A DNA stretch of 64,000 nucleotides, taken from positions 34,211 to 98,210 of the forward strand of contig CACZLZ010000006.1 of the NCBI GenBank assembly GCA_902782145.1, read 5' to 3'. The position numbers and the translations under genes were made by a program. The stretch is from an uncultured Aeromonadales bacterium (GTDB lineage Bacteria; Pseudomonadota; Gammaproteobacteria; Enterobacterales; Succinivibrionaceae). Each line of letters opens with the position of its first letter. Positions within the stretch are counted from its first letter, which is position 1. Positions 17,131 to 25,886 of the stretch are shown in pieces. The notes below the pieces were generated by a model. The model did not search any database, was not told the origin of the DNA, and saw nothing but the letters and a program-made list of their open reading frames with translations.

Positions 17131-17782
17131 TCACTCACCCTGATCCAGGGGATGGATCTCGAGTTTCGGCAGTGACCTGACGGTTTCCACGGTTCTGAGA
17201 CTCACGATGATGATCTTCAGGAAGAGGGCGAGGGGGTAGCGTTCATTGTGATGCTCCTTTCCCCAGAGGTTGAAGTCGTTGACGATCCCGGACTTCTTGT
17301 CCTCTGACACACATGCTCTCTCCACGATCCAGTCCAGGGCAGACTTCTTGTTCACCACATACTCCTGGGCCTCCAGGGGAATGCCGGTGATGGTGATGTC
17401 GCTGTTGTAGATCAGGGTGGTCTTGTCTTTGGCGGCGTTGCCAGTCTTGCCCGGGATCTTGCCCCACTTCATCTGCTGGACCGTGTAGTTGCCCCTGTCC
17501 TCACCCTTGATGGTGACTCCGGGATATTCCTCCTAATCTTCATAGTGTACATGCAGATCAGCAAGGGTGCGTCCTGCACTGACGAAGGACATGAACTGCC
17601 CGAAGGCTGCTACCCTGGGAATGCGGGGGAGTTCCTTCATGAGGTTGTTAGCGTATCTGGTGCGGTATTCCGGTGAGTGGAGGATGCCGTAGATGTAGTG
17701 GAAGATGTCGTCTTTGGTGATGGCAGTGCCTTCTGCGTCGTAGGGCTCCTGGAAGTGAGCGAGGGCAGCCTCCTGCTGTGCA
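17131..17782 (-). pseudogene. C-terminal remnant of a Type ISP restriction-modification helicase
   Basis: On the minus strand the frame reads AITKDDIFHYIYGILHSPEYRTRYANNLMKELPRIP and LADLHVHYED, then an in-frame TAG at 17533-17535. The same frame then continues (YPGVTIKGEDRGNYTVQQ, IYNSDITITGIPLEAQEYVV, KSALDWIVERACVSEDKKSGIVNDFNLWG) to a TGA at 17131. These segments, in this order, are the C-terminal part of single-chain Type ISP restriction-modification enzymes (DEAD/DEAH helicase plus N6-methylase). Only about 215 of the usual 900-1600 residues remain; methylase and helicase motifs are missing, and the frame upstream of about 17782 is not recognisable. It is a decayed, horizontally acquired defence gene. 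Confidence 0.8.
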
Positions 17783-18102
17783 GGCGCCGCGCAGTCCGAT
17801 CCCAGTTCCAAGCTCATACTCCGGCTCCAGTCAGGCTGGATTGGCTTTTCTGCCGGATGTGCGGGCAGGAGGATGCTGGCAGCACTCCTGCGGTTTGTGA
17901 CCCTGATCATATAAAGGACATTCTGTGGCGGAGAGACGGCTGTTTTGCGGTGGATGGCTTCATACGGATACGCAGAAGGCAATATGTGTTTGGGTTCAAA
18001 GATCTGCTGATCAGATCTGCCTGCCGGATAGACAGGTCAGGGTAACAAAGGTAAAGTCTCTGTCCAGTGTTGTTCTGTGTCGTGGGAAATCAGAAAGTGT
18101 CT

Positions 18103-18112
18103 CCCCCCCCCC
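18103..18112 (+). repeat. Homopolymeric C10 tract upstream of a lipoprotein gene
   Basis: Ten consecutive C bases 48 bp before the lipoprotein start and about ten bases before the only -10-like sequence (TTATAT, 18122-18127). No good -35 is visible. Length variation here could change promoter strength. Confidence 0.8.
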
Positions 18113-18160
18113 GGAACGACATTATATGACGTTACTCTTTAGATCAAAGCAGGTTATTTT

Positions 18161-20680
18161 ATGAAAAGCAATCTCAGATATACTGCCCTAGCGTCGGCAG
18201 TTGCCTTTGCGCTGGCCGTGTCCGGATGCGGCCATCACCACCACCATAACGACGGGGATGACAATGCAGCAGTTGAAGTGGAAATGGAAGGCCAGGTTAT
18301 TGACGGCTACCTTGTCCAGGCCCGGGTCTGTGCGGATCTGAACCGGAACTTCAAGTGCGATGATGATGAGCCCTTTGGCACCACCGGTGACAAGGACGGC
18401 AAGTTCTCCATCAAGTCCAAGGTGAAGGATGCCCTGCTGGAGAACACTCCCTATGAGTGCCTCATTGACGGCAGCTGCACATCTCCCCTGGCTTTCCGTA
18501 TCCTGGCCATGTCCACCAGTGACACCAAGAACATCACCCTGGGCAAGGATTCAGCCCTGACCACCCCGGTTCTGCTCTCCACACTGGTGTTTGTCAGCCA
18601 CGAGAAGCCTGATGACTGCGCATCAGCCTCCTGTGTGCGCTCCTCCAGCCGGGTGACTCCTTTCACCACCCTCACTGACATGTCCCTGGGCTCCAAGACC
18701 GGAGGCACCGATATCTATGCTGTGACTGAGGAGGACTTTGAGGACAGTTTCGAGCAGGTGGCCGATTCCTTGGGAGTCGATCCCGAGGTGGCCAAGAGCG
18801 ACTACAATGACACCTCCAAGGTCACCGACGAGACCAAGAAGGCGCTGATTGCCGGCGAGGTCACCGTCCGTGCCGGTCTCATCCCCCAGAACGCCGAAGA
18901 AGCCCAGGAGCGTCAGGCTGCCGAAATGACGGTGGAGGATGTGGTCAGCACCACTGAGACCCTGAAGGAGGATGTGCAGACCATCGCCGACAACACCTCC
19001 ACCGACGATCTGTCAGGTATTGCCGATGCCCTGGACAGTTACACCGACGATTCCCTGAAGTCCATTGTCAAGCTGGCCGGCCATGACTCCGACGAGTTCA
19101 AGTGCGGCGTCACCAAGCGCAAGAATGTCTACTGCTGGGGTGCCAACTCCAGTGGCAACCTGGGTGATCCGGCGGTGTTCCCCAAGGACAAGGACGGGAA
19201 CCCGGTGGAGAACGGCTATGCTGTGGTGGACAATTTCAGTGCCACCCCGGTGGCGGTGAAGGTGTCTGAGGACACCCTGCTGTCCAATGTGAAGTCCATT
19301 GACGCCGGCAACGGCCATGTGTGCGCCGTGACTTATGATGGCTTTGTGTACTGCTGGGGTGCCAACTACTACGGCCAGGCCGGCACCGGCTCCATCAGCA
19401 AGGACACCAGCCGGGTGTTCTATGCCCAGAAGGTGGTCAAGGGTGATCAGGATGTGAAGGGCGATTACCTGAAGAACATTGACAGCGTCACCCTGGCCCA
19501 CAATGCCTCCTGCGCCATCACCAAGTCCGGCGAGGTCTACTGCTGGGGCGAGAACACCGTCATGCAGCTGGGCGCCGCCCATCCGGACAAGGAGATCAAG
19601 ACCGCAGTCGGTGAGAAGTCCCTGGAGGGCATCGATATCGGCGATTTCCTCAAGGCAATCCCTTATCCGGTGAAGGTTGAGTTCCCAGCCACCGTGGCCA
19701 GAGTGAATGAACTGACGGCGGGACTCTGGACCTACTGCGCTCTGGTGGAGAATGTGGACACCACTGATCGGCACAATGTGTTCTGCTGGGGTGATGACAC
19801 CCGGGGTGTTGTCTCACGGAACTGGATGCAGTATCAGAAGGAGTTCCTGGAGAAGTATGCCGGCACCCTTAGGTTCGAGGATCAGTCCGATCTTGCCGAT
19901 CCTGAAGGAAACCAGCCCTGGAGATGGCATATTTACGACCAGGGCCTGGAGTGGCACCCCCTGTTCGGCGCCCCGGTGACCGCCCTCAGGACACTGTACA
20001 AAGATGGGGAAGAATTTGAACTGAATGATGTGGTGCGACTCGGGATCACCGGCTTTGACAGTTCCCTGTATCTGGAGCGGAAGGACGAAAAGGATCCTCA
20101 GTGCTACACGGGATCCCCCTGCATCTGGGGCCTTTACAACGATGCTCCCAGGGCTGACGCCTTCTGGACAGCGGCGGTTCCTGCAACCCTCGACAACAAG
20201 AAGGTTGCTAGACTGGATATGAATCCCGAGGGTAAGGTGTCCTACGTTCTCACCGAAGGCGGCCAGCTTTACGGTCTGGCTGACAGCGAGGGCAATGTCT
20301 ACGGGATCTATGGCATCGGTGACACTGCAGAGGACTTTGTGTTCTCCACCTGGCTGGAAGATGAGGAACTTGACGGCAACTGGAGACCATATCTCTTTGT
20401 CCAGCCGGCTCTCAAGAACGTCATTGATGTCTCGGTGGGCAAGAGATCTGTCTGCGCCACGGTGAAGTCCCCTGACAGCACAACCGGCACCGGAACCGAT
20501 CTCTACTGCTGGGGTTCCAGCACTTTCGGCCAGATGGCCTTTGACAACGGTGACGGCGGCTTCAGTTACACCGACACTGCTAAGCAGTGGACCGGCTATT
20601 CCGCAGTCAACAAGTTCTTTGACAAGGCAACCCGCATGGAGAAGAAGCCCCGGAAGGTTGATCTTACCAGTGCGAAGTAA
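18161..20680 (+). CDS. Surface/periplasmic lipoprotein with RCC1-like repeats and a His-rich N-terminus
   Basis: 839 residues. The N-terminus is a lipoprotein signal peptide with lipobox AVSGC (Cys23), followed directly by five His and an Asp/Asn-rich stretch (25-35), a likely metal-binding segment. Residues about 45-100 (VIDGYLVQARVCADLNRNFKCDDDEP) resemble a calcium-loop-containing domain found in large bacterial lipoproteins. From about residue 305 on, RCC1-type beta-propeller repeats are marked by YCWG or FCWG at about 323, 397, 460, 541 and 781. Many Cys residues suggest disulfides. AGG lies nine bases before the ATG. It stands alone between a decayed restriction gene and tRNA-Val and ends with a strong terminator. 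Its ligand is unknown. Confidence 0.75.
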   Translation: MKSNLRYTALASAVAFALAVSGCGHHHHHNDGDDNAAVEVEMEGQVIDGYLVQARVCADLNRNFKCDDDEPFGTTGDKDGKFSIKSKVKDALLENTPYECLIDGSCTSPLAFRILAMSTSDTKNITLGKDSALTTPVLLSTLVFVSHEKPDDCASASCVRSSSRVTPFTTLTDMSLGSKTGGTDIYAVTEEDFEDSFEQVADSLGVDPEVAKSDYNDTSKVTDETKKALIAGEVTVRAGLIPQNAEEAQERQAAEMTVEDVVSTTETLKEDVQTIADNTSTDDLSGIADALDSYTDDSLKSIVKLAGHDSDEFKCGVTKRKNVYCWGANSSGNLGDPAVFPKDKDGNPVENGYAVVDNFSATPVAVKVSEDTLLSNVKSIDAGNGHVCAVTYDGFVYCWGANYYGQAGTGSISKDTSRVFYAQKVVKGDQDVKGDYLKNIDSVTLAHNASCAITKSGEVYCWGENTVMQLGAAHPDKEIKTAVGEKSLEGIDIGDFLKAIPYPVKVEFPATVARVNELTAGLWTYCALVENVDTTDRHNVFCWGDDTRGVVSRNWMQYQKEFLEKYAGTLRFEDQSDLADPEGNQPWRWHIYDQGLEWHPLFGAPVTALRTLYKDGEEFELNDVVRLGITGFDSSLYLERKDEKDPQCYTGSPCIWGLYNDAPRADAFWTAAVPATLDNKKVARLDMNPEGKVSYVLTEGGQLYGLADSEGNVYGIYGIGDTAEDFVFSTWLEDEELDGNWRPYLFVQPALKNVIDVSVGKRSVCATVKSPDSTTGTGTDLYCWGSSTFGQMAFDNGDGGFSYTDTAKQWTGYSAVNKFFDKATRMEKKPRKVDLTSAK

Positions 20681-20709
20681 CGTCTGACTGCGGTCTGAAC
20701 ATGAGAATG

Positions 20710-20733
20710 AGCCTGCCTGGTGCAGGCTTTTTT
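20710..20733 (+). terminator. Rho-independent terminator of the RCC1 lipoprotein gene
   Basis: AGCCTGC and GCAGGCT form a 7-bp stem with a five-base loop, followed by a run of T. Confidence 0.95.
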
Positions 20734-20806
20734 CGTGGTGTGGACCAGTTCCGGTCAGGGAGCGGTTCTGAACGACTCATTTTTGAGCGGTCACACGGGA
20801 TCCCCC

Positions 20807-20835
20807 TTTACAGGATCATATGTGCGGTGTATCAT
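20807..20835 (+). promoter_or_regulatory. Promoter of tRNA-Val
   Basis: TTTACA (20807-20812), 17 bp, TATCAT (20830-20835), 21 bp before the mature tRNA. Confidence 0.75.
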
Positions 20836-20855
20836 AACAGCGTTTTCAGACGAAT

Positions 20856-20932
20856 GCGTCCTTAGCTCAGTTGGTTAGAGCATCACCTTGACATGGTGGG
20901 GGTCGGAGATTCGAGTTCTCTAGGACGCACCA
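20856..20932 (+). tRNA. tRNA-Val (anticodon GAC)
   Basis: 77 nt with encoded CCA. Acceptor GCGTCCT pairs with AGGACGC; the anticodon loop is TTGACAT and the T-loop TTCGAGT. It is nearly the enterobacterial tRNA-Val(GAC). It lies at the border of an AT-richer stretch with small membrane-protein genes. Confidence 0.97.
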
Positions 20933-21234
20933 TTCCAGTTTCCTTTCTGTAAAGATTTTTGAATCTTTCTTTTTGACATCCGCCTTTCACGATTTCAGAT
21001 CCTGGAGGGCACCAGTCTCCCCTTGGTTCAGTTCCTTTTCCTCTTTCTGTGCGCCTCTCTGTGCCTTTTTTCTGCTGTCCCTGCCGGAACATCGCTGTTT
21101 CCTTGCCTAGACGGCCGAGGGCGGCCTGGAGATTGTAATGATGACACAGATCATGGAGATGGGCAAAAGAATCGGAAAAAGGTGGCATCATCCATTCCCT
21201 CTTCCTATACTGATTTTGAGGTGGAGGACTGCCT
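20933..21234. other. Intergenic region downstream of tRNA-Val
   Basis: About 300 bp, AT-richer, no recognisable gene, integrase or duplicated tRNA 3' end (attachment site). Confidence 0.4.
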
Positions 21235-21516
21235 ATGTTTATTGTCGGCTTTGATTACCGAAAAGCCTGTGAAGCAGACAAAAAAAGGCTTCTTAAGTTA
21301 CTGGTTTTTACCGTAGTTTTATTTCTCTGCATGATGCTGGCACGCATCTGGATCATGGTTTTCCCGTTTATCGAGACCGAAACCATGTGGGGAGATCTCT
21401 ATAACCTGTTCGTCTGCTGCGGCTTTGGGGCATGCTTCATTATTCCTTACTGGCTTCTTTACCGACACAATTCAAGAATGAGTCAGAACGGCAGTCAAAA
21501 CAACAACCCTAATTGA
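21235..21516 (+). CDS. Small membrane protein of unknown function
   Basis: 93 residues. Two hydrophobic helices (LLKLLVFTVVLFLCMMLARI and a C-terminal VCCGFGACFIIPYWLLY) around a short acidic loop, with a polar Asn/Ser/Gln tail. GGAGG lies just upstream of the ATG. Lower GC than the flanking housekeeping genes. I do not recognise the family; two membrane segments and a good ribosome-binding site are the only support. Confidence 0.5.
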   Translation: MFIVGFDYRKACEADKKRLLKLLVFTVVLFLCMMLARIWIMVFPFIETETMWGDLYNLFVCCGFGACFIIPYWLLYRHNSRMSQNGSQNNNPN

Positions 21517-21756
21517 AGAGGTAGCGTCCGGTCTTACTGCCTGTGTGCTGTGGGAGAGTTGGGAGTTCATCCGGTCCTGACCGAAGTTATTGAATAACCA
21601 TTGATCGATCTTGGTTGCATTTCAGAAAGGCTTCTGAGCATCATGGGACCTCATTTGAAGAATTTTGCTGGCAATAAGGTGATCTGCACAGAGACCCTAT
21701 ATTCAAAGACGGCAACAGGTAGTTCAAGATACTTCGAGTTTTGAGGGGGAGGCGTC

Positions 21757-22062
21757 ATGGGAGTTCTCATCCTTCTGGTTTTTGGCTGGATCCCCATTGC
21801 AATTGGCGCATACCTGATCTGGAAGATTGAGTCATCAAGACCTGTGGGAGACCTGATGCCTATTCTGGACAGAAACGGCAACCGAGTTCTGGGTGATGAC
21901 AACCTTCCTCTCTATGTTGACGAAAAAGGGAAGATCTTTGGCTACAAGTATGTGAAGCGCTTCGTGGAAAAGAGACAGCGGGCATCAACGCTCAAATGGA
22001 TCTTTCTGGGCTTGCTTTGGGGAATGCTTGAGGAGCATCAGAAGTGGGGACGGAGGAGATAA
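21757..22062 (+). CDS. Small membrane protein of unknown function
   Basis: 101 residues. An N-terminal membrane helix (VLILLVFGWIPIAIGAYLIW) is followed by a short soluble part containing GNRVLGDDNLPLYVDEKGKIFGYKYV, a basic stretch, then a second hydrophobic segment (LKWIFLGLLWGML). GGGGGAGG precedes the ATG. It may form a unit with the small membrane protein 240 bp upstream. Family not recognised. Confidence 0.5.
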   Translation: MGVLILLVFGWIPIAIGAYLIWKIESSRPVGDLMPILDRNGNRVLGDDNLPLYVDEKGKIFGYKYVKRFVEKRQRASTLKWIFLGLLWGMLEEHQKWGRRR

Positions 22063-22623
22063 AGTATTGTGTTCAGCGGCAAAGAGTGGAAAATGGTCAC
22101 CTATTCGAGTGATTTCTGATCGCCATTCCCCTCATCCCAAAATCGCCTTCCCATTCCATCCCCTCTGCCGGAAGCCTCCGTCAGAGGGTATTGTGTCTTT
22201 CCACGGCAACCCTCAGGTCCTCTGCTTCAGTCTGCCTCTGCTAACGGTGACCGACCGGGTGTGCAGTCCAGGATCCGGGATGAATGGACTCATGATGTGT
22301 GCAGTCAGGCGTACATCCAGTCAGGGAAGGCTGGCGTCTGTGGGAATTGTTGTCCCGGGGCAGTGCCCATGGTGGGGCTGTCCCGTCAGGGTGCAACAAC
22401 AGGGTGATGTCAATCCGGCGATCTGTCCCGGTTCCCAAGGGACTGCTCAGCCTGTTTCACAGGGATTAGTTTGGGGGACACCGCAACAGCAGCAGTTGCT
22501 GAGGGTATTCCGCTCCGGGTGAGGTGTGTCTGAAGTTCACCGCACCGGGTCAAGTGTATCGGAGACGTCTCACCGTATCAGGAACTGAGTCCTCCGCCCA
22601 GATCCCGGGGTCCGGCGGCTCTG
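22063..22623. other. Intergenic region downstream of two small membrane-protein genes
   Basis: About 560 bp between a plus-strand gene and the end of minus-strand gluQ. No convincing gene, RNA or terminator seen. Confidence 0.4.
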
Positions 22624-23535
22624 TCACCGATCCCGTGATCCCAGATCCTCAGGCGGAATGATGATGTCCTCAGTGGGGATGGCCTGAGGAGTGAAGGTGG
22701 CAACGGCATGCCTGAGCAACTCTTCGGGATGTGCTCCAATGAGATCATCCGGCACCTTCTGGCCCAGGCACCGCAGGGCGGCGATCAGGTTTTTCCCGGG
22801 GCATTCCGGAGACACCGGGGGCGCCAGGTTCTGCTTGGAATACTTGTGCTGGGGATCGGCCAGGATCAGGGGCAGGTGCAGGTAGCCGGGAACCGGGTAG
22901 CCCAGGGCATGCATCAGGTTCATCTGCCGGGGGGCCACCGGCAGCAGATCGGCGCCCCGGACAATCTCAGAGACTCCCTGATCGTGATCATCCACCACTG
23001 AGGCCAGGTTGTAGGCCGGGGTGCCGTCAGATCGCAGCAGGATGAAGTCTTCGCTACTCTCCCGGGGAGCGGCGGTGATCCGGCCCCGGATCACGTCATC
23101 CAGGGCACATACGGTCCCGGGGTTCCGGAAGCGCATGCTCACCCGGGCTGCCTCCGGATCGGCTCCGTTCCGGCAGTATCCGTCATAGATCCCCCCCAGC
23201 TCCCGGATCCTTTTCCGGCTGCAGGAGCAGGGATACACCAGATCCCTCCCTTTCAGCTCCGCTAGCACCTGCAGGTACCGCTCCCGGCGGCGGCTCTGGC
23301 AGATCACATCTCCGTCATATTCCAGACCGTGGGCCTCCAGAACCCTTAGGATGCTGTCCGTGTGCTCCGGGCGGCAGCGCTCCTGATCCAGATCCTCAAT
23401 GCGTACCAGCCACCTGCCCCCAAGGCTCCGGGCTCTGAGATAACTGCCAAGGGCGGTGCAGAGGGAGCCCAAATGCAGCTCCCCCGAGGGTGTGGGGGCG
23501 AATCTTCCAGTGTGCACGGGTGTCTTCCTGATCAT
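22624..23535 (-). CDS. gluQ: Glutamyl-Q tRNA(Asp) synthetase
   Basis: GluRS paralogue without an anticodon-binding domain; it attaches glutamate to queuosine in tRNA-Asp. 303 residues. FAPTPSGELHLGSL is the HIGH region and KYSKQN the KMSKS-like motif; four metal-site ligands are visible as CSCS, Y and C around YPCSCSRKRI...YDGYCRNG. The ATG at 23535 lies immediately after the dksA terminator T-run. The dksA-gluQ order is conserved in gammaproteobacteria. Here the pcnB-folK pair that often follows is about 13 kb away. Confidence 0.92.
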   Translation of the reverse strand: MIRKTPVHTGRFAPTPSGELHLGSLCTALGSYLRARSLGGRWLVRIEDLDQERCRPEHTDSILRVLEAHGLEYDGDVICQSRRRERYLQVLAELKGRDLVYPCSCSRKRIRELGGIYDGYCRNGADPEAARVSMRFRNPGTVCALDDVIRGRITAAPRESSEDFILLRSDGTPAYNLASVVDDHDQGVSEIVRGADLLPVAPRQMNLMHALGYPVPGYLHLPLILADPQHKYSKQNLAPPVSPECPGKNLIAALRCLGQKVPDDLIGAHPEELLRHAVATFTPQAIPTEDIIIPPEDLGSRDR

Positions 23536-23570
23536 AAAAAAGACAGGGCGGTCCCCTGAGGAGACCGCCC
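23535..23570 (-). terminator. Terminator between dksA and gluQ
   Basis: On the minus strand GGGCGGTC/GACCGCCC form an 8-bp stem, followed by TGTCTTTTTT that runs straight into the ATG of gluQ. Read-through past it would be needed for dksA-driven gluQ expression, as described for the Shigella dksA-gluQ unit. Confidence 0.88.
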
Positions 23571-23593
23571 CTTCGGATGGATCCGGCAGAGTC

Positions 23594-24037
23594 TTACTCG
23601 GACTTCTGCTTTTCCTTGATCTCGTCCAGTTCCTTGCAGTCCACGCACAGATCGGCGGTGGGCCGGGCCTCCAGGCGGCGGATGCCGATCTCGGATCCGC
23701 AGTGGCGGCAGTAGCCGAAGTCATCGGTGTCGATGATGGCAAGGGTCTTCTCAATCTTGCGGATCAGCTTGCGCTCACGGTCCCGGGTTCTGAGCTCCAG
23801 GGCGAACTCCTCCTCCTGGGAGGCGCGGTCCACCTCATCGGGGAAATTGGCAGCCTCGTTCTTCATGTGATCCACGGTGTTGCCCACCTCCTCCCGGAGC
23901 TGATCCCTCCAGGCGGTGAGGATCCGGCGGAAATGATTCCGCTGGTTCTCATTCATGTACTCCTCGCCGGGCTGCACCTCATAGGGCTCGATGCCGGCGA
24001 TGACGGTGGTGGGTTTTCTGCGTTCTTTAACAGCCAT
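23594..24037 (-). CDS. dksA: RNA polymerase-binding transcription factor DksA
   Basis: Acts in the secondary channel of RNA polymerase together with ppGpp. 147 residues. The coiled coil carries the tip motif DEVDRASQEEE with its two functional Asp. The zinc finger is YCRHCGSEIGIRRLEARPTADLCVDC with four Cys. The N-terminal basic segment is followed by GEEYMNENQRNHFRRIL, typical of DksA. A strong terminator follows. Confidence 0.96.
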   Translation of the reverse strand: MAVKERRKPTTVIAGIEPYEVQPGEEYMNENQRNHFRRILTAWRDQLREEVGNTVDHMKNEAANFPDEVDRASQEEEFALELRTRDRERKLIRKIEKTLAIIDTDDFGYCRHCGSEIGIRRLEARPTADLCVDCKELDEIKEKQKSE

Positions 24038-24520
24038 GTTGTTCTCCGTTGTACTGTCGGTGCGGATCTGCCTGCAGGTGCCCGGGGAGGATCAGATCCT
24101 CCCGGCGGCACTGTCCGCCGGCGGCGCATGCTTTTCACGGTCCGGGGCCCAGGCGCCCGCCCGTGCTAAAGACGCTATTATCCACATATTGCAAAACAAT
24201 TCCATTGCGCAATTCAACTTTTTGGCATTGCGCCTGCAATCCGCCCGGCGGCCGGTGCCGGGTGCGGGGTGGGCAGGGTAGGGGAAAGATCCTGGATCCT
24301 GGAGACTGGCCCTGATTTGATCTGTGCCTGATCTGTCCTATCTCAGTTCAACTCCGATCGGATTTTCAGATCAGAACAGAGCAGTCCAGTTCGGTTCAGG
24401 CCAATCCAGTGCATCCCGGTGTCAGCCGTCCCTCCCGGGCTCCCGCCGGGAGCCGGACCTGTCCTTCTGCTCACCGTGGACTGCCGTCTGCAATCCCTTG
24501 CCATTCCCCTTAACTTTCCC
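24038..24520. other. Intergenic region dksA-queC
   Basis: About 480 bp. On the minus strand GATAAT near 24175 may be part of the dksA promoter (no good -35). No RNA gene or preQ1 aptamer was recognised. Confidence 0.4.
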
Positions 24521-25216
24521 TTACCGGGTCGCTGTCCTGTAATCCAGGGGATCCTCGGCCCCGTTCAGCCTGAAGGCCCTGATCCGGTCCCGGCAGGTGC
24601 CGCAGACGCCGCAGGGATGCTCCCCGCCCTCATAGCAGGACCAGGTGAGCTCATAGGGGACCCCCAGCTCCAGGCCCGTGCGCACAATGTCCGCCTTGGT
24701 GCTGCTGATGAAGGGGGCCTCCAGGATCATCCCGCCCCCGGTGCCCTCCCGGATGGCGCCGCCCATGAGGCGGACAAACTCCGGTGAGCAGTCGGGATAG
24801 GCGCGCCCCGCCGCATCGTCGGCATGGGCACCGTAGATGATCCGCTCCGCCCCGGCACTCTGGGCCCAGGCTGCGGCGGCGCTGAGCATCAGGCCGTTGC
24901 GGAAGGGCACATAGGTGGACACCAGCCCTCCGGGACGGCCCTGGAGCTGTGCAGCGTAGTCCTCATGGGGAATGTCCTCAGATGAGTGATCCAGGAGGGA
25001 ACTGGTGCTCCGGGCAAAGCAGCAGGAGAGATCCAGGTGCTCCAGGGCCACCTGGTAGTGGGCGGCCACGTCCCGGGCTGCCCTGACTTCCCGGGCATGC
25101 TTCTGGCCGTAACTCACCGACAGGGCCAGCACCTCCCCGGCGCCCAGCTCCCTGACCGCCAGGGCCAGGCAGGTGGAACTGTCCAAGCCTCCGCTGAGGA
25201 GAACCACGGCTTTCAC
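24521..25216 (-). CDS. queC: 7-cyano-7-deazaguanine (preQ0) synthase
   Basis: Converts CDG to preQ0 in queuosine synthesis using ATP and ammonia. 231 residues. The PP-loop is LLSGGLDSSTCLA; further blocks are SVSYGQKHAREV, TYVPFRNGLMLSAAAAWA, YGAHADDAAGRAYPDCSPEF, and the zinc cluster CYEGGEHPCGVCGTC. The start is a GTG overlapping the upstream gene stop as GTGA. It is functionally linked to gluQ, 1 kb away, which modifies queuosine in tRNA-Asp. Confidence 0.95.
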   Translation of the reverse strand: MKAVVLLSGGLDSSTCLALAVRELGAGEVLALSVSYGQKHAREVRAARDVAAHYQVALEHLDLSCCFARSTSSLLDHSSEDIPHEDYAAQLQGRPGGLVSTYVPFRNGLMLSAAAAWAQSAGAERIIYGAHADDAAGRAYPDCSPEFVRLMGGAIREGTGGGMILEAPFISSTKADIVRTGLELGVPYELTWSCYEGGEHPCGVCGTCRDRIRAFRLNGAEDPLDYRTATR

Positions 25217-25737
25217 TGGGCACCTCCGCAGTCTCCGCTGTTCATCTCCAGGGTCTGGATGATGTTGCCGCCGTCATCCAGGAAGCGGTACTCCAGCTCG
25301 TTCACCAGGCTGGTGGCGTTCATCAGGCCGCACAGCATCGCCACGCTGCCGCTGTCTTTCTTGTCCAGTTTCCGGACATTCTCCTGGAATTCCTTCCTAG
25401 GAGTCAGGGTCAGAACCAGACGGCCGTCTTTAAGCTGGCATTCCCCCTTTTTATAAGGAGACCGCTCGCCGGCGATGTTCTGGTTGCAGCTTTCCTGGAA
25501 TGCAGCCTCCCGGGCATGGCGCCGCCGCTCCTGATCGGCCCGGGCCTTGTCCTGTCCGGCCTCACTGCCGGCTTCCTCGCCGGAAACTGCGGGGACTACC
25601 GCATCCTTCACGGTTGCTGCCGGGGCGGCCGTATCCACGCCGGAGGGTGCCGGGGCTGCAGTGCTGCCTGTGGCAGCGGCGGCGATGACGGGGACCAGGA
25701 GCAGCAGGGATGCTGCCAGTGTATTGCTTATGTTCAT
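25213..25737 (-). CDS. Exported protein of unknown function
   Basis: 174 residues with an N-terminal signal peptide (hydrophobic LAASLLLLVPVIAAAATG), an Ala/Pro/Val-rich linker, a charged coiled-coil-like segment (QDKARADQERRRHAREAAF) and a C-terminal domain with four Cys (ESCNQN, KGECQLKDG, MLCGLM, GDCGG). AAGGAGG precedes the ATG and the 3' end overlaps queC, so the two are co-transcribed. Probably periplasmic. Family not recognised. Confidence 0.65.
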   Translation of the reverse strand: MNISNTLAASLLLLVPVIAAAATGSTAAPAPSGVDTAAPAATVKDAVVPAVSGEEAGSEAGQDKARADQERRRHAREAAFQESCNQNIAGERSPYKKGECQLKDGRLVLTLTPRKEFQENVRKLDKKDSGSVAMLCGLMNATSLVNELEYRFLDDGGNIIQTLEMNSGDCGGAQ

Positions 25738-25784
25738 GTGGGAACCTCCTTGGGTTCATTCTATCATGCCCCGGTGAGGGGCGG

Positions 25785-25886
25785 GACGATTTCGGGCGGG
25801 GACGAGTTTCAGGTTGTGGACGATTTCGGGCGGGGACGAGTTTCAGGTTGTGGACGATTTCGGGCGGGGACGAGTTTCAGGTTGTG
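25785..25886. repeat. 34-bp minisatellite, three perfect copies
   Basis: Identical units at 25785-25818, 25819-25852 and 25853-25886. Each begins GACGATTTCGGGCGGGG and ends ACGAGTTTCAGGTTGTG; the two 17-base halves resemble each other. Diverged 15-17-base half-units continue to about 26000. Noncoding, between two divergent genes. Confidence 0.95.

Noticed and set aside
24521..25216. preQ1 riboswitch for queC
   Set aside because: queC is the second gene of a unit and no aptamer-like sequence is seen before the first gene.
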